DNA of 64,000 nt from Polyangium jinanense. Its GTDB lineage: Bacteria > Myxococcota > Polyangia > Polyangiales > Polyangiaceae. Below are positions 18,901 through 25,122 of the stretch, piece after piece (within the stretch, counting starts at the first letter, position 1; each line of letters begins with the position of its first letter). The position numbers and the translations under genes were made by a program. Where the stretch lies: the NCBI RefSeq assembly GCF_028435365.1, contig NZ_JAGTJJ010000008.1, positions 1-64,000 on the forward strand, written 5' to 3'. The notes under the pieces were generated by a model. That model saw only the letters and a list, made by a program, of their open reading frames with translations, was not told where the DNA came from and did not search any database.

Positions 18901-20831
18901 CCCGGCTTCATGCGGACCGTGATGAGACGCGCCTGGATCGATTCCCCGCTCGGCGCGTCCTCACCCGTACTCACCACGAGGGCGCGTGGGGGGCGGTCGG
19001 GACGCGCGGTAAGATCGGCGCGGAGACGGCCGCGGCTGTTGGCGTTACCGATCGCACGCAGGATCTGCGCCGCCTTGCGATGCAGATCATCACCGGCTTC
19101 TGCCTTTGTCGGAGCGAAGTCATCGATGGCGACGAGCATGTCCTTCGCGGTAAAGATCGTCTGCTCGAGGCGGTTCACCGTCCACGTCCAGCTCGCGGGC
19201 AGGTGCTCTGCGTCGAAGCTCCCGTAAAACGCCATGAGCAGGGCCACGAGCGTGGTCTTCATGGAACCCGTGGGCCCGCAGAGCGAGACGGTCGAGTCGC
19301 AGTACAACGCGTGCTGCAAGGGGGCTCGAAACGCGGAAGAGAAGAGGGGCACGGTGATCCGCGGGTCGGCCAGCTCGAGGAACGAGAGCGCGAGCTTCAT
19401 AGCCTCCGGGATGTCCTCTGCCACGGCCGGGAGCTTGTAGCGCGCGAGCTCCCCTTCGAGGCGAACCGATACATCCCCGGCCCCCACTCCGCCGTTGGCG
19501 TGCAGGAACATCATCTCGCCGTTGTGCTCACGCCAGCCGCTGTGTGTGAACGAGTAACCCCTCGTCCACCTCGACGACTCCTGGATGGCAGCGAGCAGAT
19601 GAAGAGGCGCCCGCTGAACGGGATACATGATCGCGTCGGGGCCCCATTGCTCGAGCGGCCACAACTCGTGATCGAGATCCTTGGCCTCGACCCGCCTCGC
19701 AGGCAGGGCTTCACCAGCCGCCAGCTTCCCGGACACGACGAGGTGTCGCTTCTGCTCGGCACCGTCGTCGACAACTTCTTCCCGTTCGATGTGCGCCGTG
19801 AAGTTGCAGAGCGGCTCGACGCGCGTCGTGTCGCCGATCCCGGACAGAATGCAAAACCTACCATCGTGAACGACGTACTTCGACATGGGCGGCGCCACCT
19901 CGGCGTCGCGCTTTCTCCTCGCCTTGAGCTTGCTCTCGAACTCCTTCAGGGCCCGCTTCAACGCGGCCGGCTTCACCTTGTACTTGCCGAGTTCCTCGGC
20001 CACCGCAGTCTCGGCGACGACCCCGCGCGCTTGGACCGCCGCCAAGAACGGCATGTCCGCGAGCAGCGCCATCGCCGCCTTCGTACGCGCCTCGTGCGTG
20101 GGCAGAGTGGCAAGAATGGCGACGCGGTCGATGGGGTTCGCTGGCATGGCCGCGGCGAGCACATCGCAGAGCGCCGTATACCCGTTCGCGGCGCGGAAGT
20201 CGTCCGGCCCTTGATCTTCGCCGTCATCGCGCAGCGGGAGCGCCGCCGCCTTCACCTTGGCGCCGCGCAGCTCGAGCGCCATGACCAGCCGAGCCTCTGC
20301 CTGCGCTACATCTGGGTTCACCGCCCGGCCGGCATCGAACACAATGAAGACCTCGCGCCGGACGAGGCCCACCACGTTCCACGAGTCATTGAGCTTGTGG
20401 TCCTTCGTGAGCGTCGAGTAGATCCCGCCGAGCCCGATAGCATTGAAGAAGTTGTCCTGGAGGACCAGCGCCTTGCCCGGCGACTCGACAACGTAGAGCA
20501 GCGCGGAGCCCTCAAACTCGCACCCCGGCGGGATGTAGATGGGGACCTCCCGCCCGGCGGGGGCGAGGTAGCGAGGTTTGCCCTCGTCGAGCCTGATTCG
20601 TACATATCCCGGCGCGTTGTGGTACGGGATCGCGATCCCGCCGCAGGGAAGAGGCTGATCCCGACCGAGCTGCCTCGCCCCCTCCTCTGCGGAGACCGAC
20701 CATAGACCGGCCTCGGCGGCCCAATCTGGAACGATGGCGCGGTCCTCAAGGTACTTGATGTGATGGGGCTCGAAGGGCAGCACCCGTTCGTCCCCGGCAT
20801 TGGATTCCGTGGAAGCGCATGCTAGAGTCAT
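15951..20831 (-). CDS. Toprim-like / helicase / family A DNA polymerase fusion (element replicase)
   Basis: This 1626-residue protein appears to be a replisome in one chain. Residues about 60-215 resemble the toprim-like domain of plasmid/phage primases (VVESPGK; FNAIGLGGIYS; VFDAG, where the second acidic residue of the usual DxD is replaced). A helicase-type ATPase follows, with Walker A GPTGSMKT at 519-526 and Walker B MLVAIDDF at 565-572. A Gly/Pro/Ser-rich linker spans about 893-1050. A DnaQ-like exonuclease segment (about 1075-1235, GHDLKGALAQFQYHL, VVDTAIAWRLL) looks degenerate in its first motif. A family A polymerase core ends the protein: motif A DYNAIELRVLA (D1407), motif B RNRAKPVNFG (from R1457) and motif C VHDELL (1577-1582). 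The ATG at 20831 has AGGAGA upstream; an ATG 45 codons earlier lies beyond a hairpin. Confidence 0.92.
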   Translation of the reverse strand: MTLACASTESNAGDERVLPFEPHHIKYLEDRAIVPDWAAEAGLWSVSAEEGARQLGRDQPLPCGGIAIPYHNAPGYVRIRLDEGKPRYLAPAGREVPIYIPPGCEFEGSALLYVVESPGKALVLQDNFFNAIGLGGIYSTLTKDHKLNDSWNVVGLVRREVFIVFDAGRAVNPDVAQAEARLVMALELRGAKVKAAALPLRDDGEDQGPDDFRAANGYTALCDVLAAAMPANPIDRVAILATLPTHEARTKAAMALLADMPFLAAVQARGVVAETAVAEELGKYKVKPAALKRALKEFESKLKARRKRDAEVAPPMSKYVVHDGRFCILSGIGDTTRVEPLCNFTAHIEREEVVDDGAEQKRHLVVSGKLAAGEALPARRVEAKDLDHELWPLEQWGPDAIMYPVQRAPLHLLAAIQESSRWTRGYSFTHSGWREHNGEMMFLHANGGVGAGDVSVRLEGELARYKLPAVAEDIPEAMKLALSFLELADPRITVPLFSSAFRAPLQHALYCDSTVSLCGPTGSMKTTLVALLMAFYGSFDAEHLPASWTWTVNRLEQTIFTAKDMLVAIDDFAPTKAEAGDDLHRKAAQILRAIGNANSRGRLRADLTARPDRPPRALVVSTGEDAPSGESIQARLITVRMKPGDVDRVRLTDLQKNRDRLPHAMLGYILWLKSQMNGLRSLMEKRFIELRAELHQEGQHLRAPAAMAHLLLGMEYFCLFAKDVGVLDEKGSSALLQKARTALRANATEQCRAAVDVNPVHRFINVLRTLLVQGKVKTVDVGFALDTAEGKGIGWEDKDHYYLVPDAVYTAVVEAMRAAGQSMPLAQRMLWSRLVDDGFVLPGDEEGRSTRKKFVGGPNGQRERVLWFVREKLELRDAISERIDECAEEKNDEGDDDPDDGPGGRGAGGDGGSNQGGGSSGPQFGLPFPVIRSPEPAGVVSSDPGAAPRGPVPQNGTGRGTGPSSGSGETHETRQIPMVTGTDGELDMVDIPSGPEAPFAQGERLYSYVPQNDVGAGRADAESAYGPSLSPRACGASGPDQLNIAQSLRFSRPEARPGAHPHRGAVPYDAGPGDRDHFAGAILRAGRVGLVVHSTGPDITEGPVIVVVALPDGQARVFHTFGGEELGPVADALCQVTVVGHDLKGALAQFQYHLGFMPGTVVDTAIAWRLLDGGRHFKNDKYFSFERACEQAFDKKIVEKNIEWWMTPSPELRDELAQQARDVLLLADIFQNDLQEEHIEEVAALEFKLLPIVAQMEVSGVQINRDQWNRLVDMWTNEAAELKKNLVAMLGVEDLDNNNEILAALHRLGLQVEGTSGEALAPYMYLPVAQQLVLYRRKNGFVTGAGKGVLRAFSRSEDGRVHATLNQIGAVTGRFSARQPNLLGLPRDRHVRSCIQAPPGKKLVVGDYNAIELRVLADQTGDEKLKEVFRKSDGDPHRHTASLLTNVPENQVTDEQRNRAKPVNFGGSFGMGVNKLIAYAKKNYKVDLRPEQAAQFKQMFLQNYAGIAAWQKKMAEEMPAELRTRSGRVSYYFDPDDEYNARLAFPIQGTAADGMKQAMVLLTPHLKRLGAQMILAVHDELLVEAPEEHAEEVKVLMRDCMIAGMKKYVPSVPIVVEPKVMSRWEK

Positions 20832-20843
20832 GACATCTCCTGG

Positions 20844-20896
20844 ACGGCTCCATCCGCGGCCTGGGCAGACCTGGCGGATGGAGCCGTTCTCTTTTT
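20844..20896 (+). terminator. Strong 14-bp hairpin in the replicase leader, T-tract on plus strand
   Basis: A perfect 14-bp stem (ACGGCTCCATCCGC and its complement) encloses a 16-nt loop and is followed on the plus strand by TCTCTTTTT. In that direction it is a textbook terminator, but no plus-strand gene precedes it, so it would stop antisense transcription into the regulator gene. On the minus strand it ends two bases before the replicase ribosome site, so it could also affect translation or RNA processing of the replicase message. Confidence 0.5.
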
Positions 20897-21351
20897 CAGC
20901 TCTTGTTTGCCCGGCGCGGGTGCTGCCTGGATGTAGTGGCGAACCGCTCGATCCCGCGGCGCACATGCTCCGCAGCGGCTCCGAGGTCGACGGCGTAGAT
21001 CACCCCCCGCGCGCCGAGCGTCGCCGAGAGATTCACCTTCGTGCCGTCGAGCAACTGGACCTTCGCCCCGTTGCTGATGAGCACCGTGCCCTTGAGCTTC
21101 TCGAGGGCGGGCAGCCGCTTGCCGTGCTGCACGTACTTGATAATGTGCAAGAACGGCCCGAGTCGGTGACCGGCCGCGAGGATCTGCTGCGTCAGCCTGA
21201 GGGCGACCAGGTCCCGCTGGCTGAAGCTTCGGACCGTGCCGCGGCCACGCGCCGCTCCAGCGCTCGGCCGGAGGCGACGGTTGCGGACGGCGTTGTCGAG
21301 CTGTCGGTAGGACAGCCCGGTGATCTTCGTTGTTTTACCTGCGTGGAACAT
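20896..21351 (-). CDS. MerR-like helix-turn-helix regulator
   Basis: The 151-residue product starts with a MerR-type DNA-binding fold (KITGLSYRQLDNAVRNRRLR, then GRGTVRSFSQRDLVALRLTQ). A helix and a C-terminal part with no recognised ligand motif follow. The frame stays open upstream to 21501, but the ATG at 21351 places the helix-turn-helix at the usual position; no clear ribosome site precedes it, so the start is uncertain. The stop is 65 bases before the replicase start in the same direction, so it may be co-transcribed with the replicase and control it. A palindromic site at 21486-21503 lies in its upstream region. Confidence 0.65.
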   Translation of the reverse strand: MFHAGKTTKITGLSYRQLDNAVRNRRLRPSAGAARGRGTVRSFSQRDLVALRLTQQILAAGHRLGPFLHIIKYVQHGKRLPALEKLKGTVLISNGAKVQLLDGTKVNLSATLGARGVIYAVDLGAAAEHVRRGIERFATTSRQHPRRANKS

Positions 21352-21485
21352 CGTGGCGTAATTGAGCCACAAGGATCCGCGATATGGGAAGCGAGCCCCC
21401 GGAAGCACTACATCGCAAATATCAACGACATGCTCGTGTTGTTCTGAAACGCCTTGTTTCGTAGGGCGGGAGAAGTACTCACGGG

Positions 21486-21503
21486 ACATGTTCTTGTACA
21501 TGT
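21486..21503. promoter_or_regulatory. Inverted-repeat operator-like site
   Basis: ACATGT occurs twice with a 6-base spacer (ACATGTTCTTGTACATGT). The site lies in the divergent, relatively AT-rich space between the MerR-like gene and the gene at 21619. MerR-family proteins usually bind a dyad in the promoter spacer; binding here is inferred from position only. Confidence 0.35.
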
Positions 21504-21618
21504 GCCGCTGTTCTTATTGTTGTTCTTCTTCCCCGACTCGCAGCAGGCCAGTGCGCCGAGGACTCACGTCGCAGATCCTCGGCGAGGGCGCAGCGAGTAC
21601 ACTTCGGGCCTGACGACG

Positions 21619-22266
21619 ATGAAGCCGAAGCGCGGCACGACGAAACGCATCACGACGAAGCGCAGGACGGAGACCTTCTCCACGAAGGCGGCTCTCCTCG
21701 AGAAGCTCATCCCGGCGTGCGCCGAGGAGTACGAGAAGCTGTTCGGCCATCCCTGGAGCCAGCATCCGCTCCGCTGGCACGAGCCGGAACTCGCGCGCTC
21801 GCAGATCGAGACCGACGCCTGGCGCGTGATGAACGCGCTCGGCAAGGCGGCGTCAGCGGCCCTCGACTTCTTCGACAGCCACGGCCTCGACGCGGGCCGC
21901 CGCGACCACGGCATCTACTACGCGCACGAGCTGCACAAGCTGCTGAAGCGGCACCGTCGGCTCCTCGAAGGGCTCAAGGAGAAGGTGGGCGAGTTCCCGC
22001 GCCCCATCGACAAGCGGCAGGCGCTCGTCAAGAGCGTGAATGTCCGCGGGCCGAACGTCTTCGCGGGGCTTCCCTACGGCCGGAAGCTCAACGATCGAGA
22101 GCTCGCCATCATCAGCCTGCTGATGCACAAGGGAGAAGACTTCTCGTTCAACCGGGGCATGACGATCGGCGACGCGATCGATCGAGAGCGCCGCCGGATG
22201 GGTCTCGCGAACAAGCGCGCGTCCAAGCCGACGAAAAGGTGGATGCGAGAGGTTCACGAGGACTGA
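21619..22266 (+). CDS. Hypothetical protein (215 aa)
   Basis: The product is a highly charged, mainly helical 215-residue protein with a basic N-terminus (MKPKRGTTKRITTKRRTETF) and a basic C-terminus. Two halves are visible: a helical part containing HWSQ-like aromatic and acidic residues, and a later part with NVRGPNVFAGLPYGRKLNDR, then AIISLLMHKGEDF. No family recognised. The frame is open further upstream, but the ATG at 21619 begins the protein-like composition. It is transcribed toward the integrase cassette and may belong to the same unit. Confidence 0.55.
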   Translation: MKPKRGTTKRITTKRRTETFSTKAALLEKLIPACAEEYEKLFGHPWSQHPLRWHEPELARSQIETDAWRVMNALGKAASAALDFFDSHGLDAGRRDHGIYYAHELHKLLKRHRRLLEGLKEKVGEFPRPIDKRQALVKSVNVRGPNVFAGLPYGRKLNDRELAIISLLMHKGEDFSFNRGMTIGDAIDRERRRMGLANKRASKPTKRWMREVHED

Positions 22267-22400
22267 ACGACGGGGCCGCGCGGCCCTGAGGCACGCGGCG
22301 ACTGCGTCATCGAGGACGCGAGCGTCTCGGAATTCGACACGATGCCCTCCGGGACACCGTGCCGTGGAGCGATCTGCGGTCGGGGCTTACGCCTTCGCCC

Positions 22401-22655
22401 ATGAATGATGCGGCAAGGGACTTCGCCCTGTCGGCGGAGGAACGGCGTGCGCTGCACGCGTTGATCGAGAAGTTCGGAGAACGCGTTCTCGTGGCCGAGC
22501 TCAACGTCTCGCGCCAGGCGCTGGGCCGGGCGCTCGCGGGCCTCGGGGTTCGGCGTGGGACGATCGCGCTCGTTCGCGCCGGCCTCGCCTCCCCGAACAT
22601 CCAGGCGAAACTCAAGGGCACAGACGACGCGCGGCCCTCTCGGAGGTCGACGTGA
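22401..22655 (+). CDS. Small helix-turn-helix protein
   Basis: The 84-residue product contains LIEKFGERVLVAELNVSRQA followed by LGRALAGLGVRRGTIALVRAGL, a pattern like small phage-type or plasmid-type helix-turn-helix proteins. An alternative GTG start at 22359 would add 14 residues. Its TGA stop overlaps the GTG start of the next gene by three bases, so the two are translationally coupled. A role in controlling the excisionase/integrase genes is inferred from position. Confidence 0.55.
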   Translation: MNDAARDFALSAEERRALHALIEKFGERVLVAELNVSRQALGRALAGLGVRRGTIALVRAGLASPNIQAKLKGTDDARPSRRST

Positions 22656-22966
22656 GTAAGACGTCGTCTACGCCAGAGCCCCAGAGCCCGCGCGGCTGGG
22701 GCTCGATCAGGACCGCGGCCGAGTTCCTCGGCATGTCCGCTGACGCGCTTCGCCGGAGCATCGAGCGCCATGCCGTTCGCGCGCCTGACGGCGGGATCGA
22801 GTCGAACATCGACGGCGTCCGTGCCCGCAAGTTCGGTCGCCTCTGGCGCGTGCAGTTCAGCGCCGCGTGGCACGCGGACATCGAGAGCGGGGATAAGAAG
22901 AGCGGCTACAGTTGTGCTACTTCTTCAGCACGTCCCAAGCACGCGGTCCGGCCGGAGAGGAGTTGA
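22652..22966 (+). CDS. Excisionase-like helix-turn-helix protein
   Basis: The 104-residue product starts at GTG with GGAGG five bases upstream. It contains SIRTAAEFLGMSADALRRSI followed by a basic wing-like part (DGVRARKFGRLWRVQFSAAW). This is the layout of MerR/AlpA-type recombination directionality factors. It lies between the small regulator and the integrase with almost no spacing, the usual place for xis. DNA bending and excision of the element is the likely role; binding sites were not identified. Confidence 0.6.
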   Translation: MSKTSSTPEPQSPRGWGSIRTAAEFLGMSADALRRSIERHAVRAPDGGIESNIDGVRARKFGRLWRVQFSAAWHADIESGDKKSGYSCATSSARPKHAVRPERS

Positions 22967-22971
22967 CCGGC

Positions 22972-24069
22972 ATGACCGTGCGACGAGACCCGCGGCGCCC
23001 TGGGCGCCCCTGGATCATTGACATCACGTACAAGGACACGCGCACCGGCCAGAAGAAGCGGTACTTCAGGAATGCCCTCCTGCAGACCGCCGACGGCGCG
23101 CGAAAGGAAGAGCGGCGGCTGCTCGCCACCATCGCGGAGAAGGGGTACCTCCCCGACCAGGCGCCGGAGGGAGAGCACACGCCGCCGAAGCCGGAGATGA
23201 CCTTCTGCGAGGCCGTCGAGCTCTACAAGACCACGCTCGCGCAGAAGCTCAAGCCGTCGACGCACATCGGGTACATGAAGAACGTCGACGCGTACCTCCT
23301 GCCTCGCTTCGGCTCGTGGCCGCTCAGCAAGATCGACAGGGCGGCGGTGACGGCGTTCGACCTGGAGCTCGCGCGAGAGGAGCTCTCGGCCTCGACGAGA
23401 AACAATATCGTCATTCCGCTGCGCACGATCATCGGCAATGCGGTCGAGCTCGGTCACCACGACAAGAAGCCAGACTTCCCGAAGCTGAATCGGGTGAAGT
23501 CAAAGGTGTACGAGCCGCCGTCGCCCGAGCTGATCGACGCTGTGGTTGCTGCGGCCGACCCCCATGTCCGTGTCGCTATCGGGCTCGCCGCCTATGCCGG
23601 CCTCCGGGCCGGCGAGGTACGCGGTCTCCGATGGCTGGATGTGAACCTCGACTCGGACATGCTCATTGTCCGGCAAACCATTACCCATGGCGAGGTGGTG
23701 GCGCCGAAGTCCGGGCACGAGAGGGGCATCCCGATCGCGCCCGTGCTGAAGGAGCTGCTCGTCGAGGCGAGCAAAAAGCAGCACAAGCCGACCGATCCGG
23801 TGGCCCCTTCCCGCAAGGGAACACCCTGGACGGAAAGCGGTCTGCGCGGGGCCTTCAAGCGCGCTCTGGAGAGGGCGCAGGTGCCGGCCACCCGGCTGCA
23901 CGGCCTGCGGCACTTCTTCATCACGGAGTGCTTCAAGGGCGGCGCCTCAGCGCCGACGGTGCAGCAGCTCGCCGGCCACCTGCACCTCTCGGTGACCCAG
24001 CGCTACGCACACACCAACGACAACCTGAAAAAGGAGGCAGTTAAGGTGTTCACCCGGCGGTCGGCGTAG
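22972..24069 (+). CDS. int: Tyrosine recombinase / phage-type integrase
   Basis: The 365-residue product has an N-terminal AP2-like arm-binding part (about 10-60) and a SAM-like core-binding domain (about 75-165). The catalytic domain carries R212 (YAGLRAGEVRGLRW), K246, H310 and R313 (HGLRHFF), H336 (GHLHLS) and the nucleophile Y345 (QRYAH). All six positions expected in this family are present, so it should be active. The ATG at 22972 has GGAGAGGAG upstream. It ends 82 bases before the 3' end of tRNA-Ser, the normal place for an integrase beside its attachment site. Confidence 0.95.
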   Translation: MTVRRDPRRPGRPWIIDITYKDTRTGQKKRYFRNALLQTADGARKEERRLLATIAEKGYLPDQAPEGEHTPPKPEMTFCEAVELYKTTLAQKLKPSTHIGYMKNVDAYLLPRFGSWPLSKIDRAAVTAFDLELAREELSASTRNNIVIPLRTIIGNAVELGHHDKKPDFPKLNRVKSKVYEPPSPELIDAVVAAADPHVRVAIGLAAYAGLRAGEVRGLRWLDVNLDSDMLIVRQTITHGEVVAPKSGHERGIPIAPVLKELLVEASKKQHKPTDPVAPSRKGTPWTESGLRGAFKRALERAQVPATRLHGLRHFFITECFKGGASAPTVQQLAGHLHLSVTQRYAHTNDNLKKEAVKVFTRRSA

Positions 24070-24200
24070 CCGTGTGAATGGTGAGTGAATGGGGCTCGGT
24101 GGCTGCTCGAGGGCTCACCGGGCCCAGGATCGAAATCCTCAGGGATTTCAGCGGAGGAGAAGGGATTCGAACCCCTGGTACCCTTCCGGGTACGGCGGTT
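24070..24200. mobile_element. Right attachment region of the integrated element
   Basis: The space between the integrase stop and the 3' half of tRNA-Ser is where a tRNA-targeting integrase would recombine. A second copy of the tRNA 3' end, marking the far end of the element, was looked for by eye to the left and not found, so the left boundary probably lies outside the window or is too short to notice. Confidence 0.5.
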
Positions 24201-24238
24201 TTCAAAACCGCTGCCTTCGACCACTCGGCCACTCCTCC
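24152..24238 (-). tRNA. tRNA-Ser(UGA)
   Basis: On the minus strand an 87-nt cloverleaf can be drawn. The acceptor stem is GGAGGAG/CTCCTCC. The anticodon stem GCGGT/ACCGC encloses loop TTTGAAA (anticodon UGA), followed by the long class II variable arm (CCGTACCC-GGAA-GGGTACC) and a T-loop GGTTCGAATCC. The 3' CCA is not encoded. Its 3' end faces the integrase, so it is the likely attachment site of the mobile element. Confidence 0.95.
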
Positions 24239-24867
24239 AAATACGTATATCGACTGCGTTTTCTGCCACCTCCCTCGGCGTTTGTCAACGTCGCTGCCGA
24301 GGTCGACCTCCCGCGGGCATGCCGGCGACGCTTCTTGGCATGCGGAACGTCTAGCTCTGCGGGCTCGCCAGGGGGTGGCGCGACGGGCTCGACGGGCTCG
24401 ACGGGCCCTTCCTGCTGCCTGGAACGGCCGGCCTGGTACGCCTGCACCTCCATGTCGTCCGGAAGCGGGCGCTCGCCGATCCTTTCTTCACGGGACGAGA
24501 TTTCAAGGATCCCACCGGAGTCTCCCTCTCCGGATCGGTCAGGTCGAGGTCCTCCCCGACCTGGCTGCGCACCTCGGTGAGGCAGAACTACCACGAGCCC
24601 ATCGCGCTTGCACCAGCGAAGGCCCAGGCGCATCCGGCTCGGCGGTGGAGGCGCGTGGACAGCCCGCTCTGTCCTCCGGCGCCTCCGGGCCGCAATTCGT
24701 GAAAAACGCTGCGCAGATTTTTCAACGGCACCGGGGGCCATCCGGAATGGTCGCCGGTGCGCGCACCTTTATGGCCTCTGCGATTTGCTCGCGAAGTTCG
24801 TCGGCGAAGGGGCTTGACGCCAAGATCATTTTCTACCCATGAATCGGCCCCACGGGAGGGCCACGCC
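24239..24867. other. 630-bp gap without a supported gene
   Basis: The part next to the tRNA is AT-rich (ATACGTATAT at 24241-24250) and would hold its promoter. The rest is GC-rich with frames on both strands. A minus-strand frame ending at 24202 reads into the tRNA and is not convincing as a gene. Confidence 0.5.
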
Positions 24868-25122
24868 ATGAGCGAACCATTCACAAGGGCACCGCCGGAG
24901 CTCACCGCGCAGCTCGTGCAAAGTAATTTCACCCGGGTCAAAATGGAAGAGGCGGAGCTCCGGAGCGCGTCAGGCCCGCGCGCGGTCTTCGTGAAAACCA
25001 CGCTCGACCGGGCCCGATTCGACGGCGTGCGTCTCCCGGACGCCGACGTCCGCCGGGCCCATTGCATCGAGGCCGTGTTTGCGGACGCGGAACGACTACC
25101 GCTGCGAAACGAGGCAAGATGA
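24868..25122 (+). CDS. Small pentapeptide-repeat-like protein
   Basis: The product is 84 residues from an ATG with GGGAGGG seven bases upstream. The second half shows a five-residue rhythm (RFDGV-RLPDA-DVRRA-HCIEA-VFADA), as in pentapeptide-repeat beta-helices, here about seven turns at most. The stop overlaps the next start (ATGA), so it is coupled to the Cys-rich lipoprotein gene. No function can be assigned. Confidence 0.55.
   Translation: MSEPFTRAPPELTAQLVQSNFTRVKMEEAELRSASGPRAVFVKTTLDRARFDGVRLPDADVRRAHCIEAVFADAERLPLRNEAR

Noticed and set aside
24582..24595. GAACTACCACG as a further iteron copy
   Set aside because: It lies outside the element beyond tRNA-Ser and matches only part of the decamer.
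24202..24741. 179-codon minus-strand frame reading into tRNA-Ser
   Set aside because: It overlaps the tRNA, has no good start and its sequence is low-complexity; likely a chance frame.
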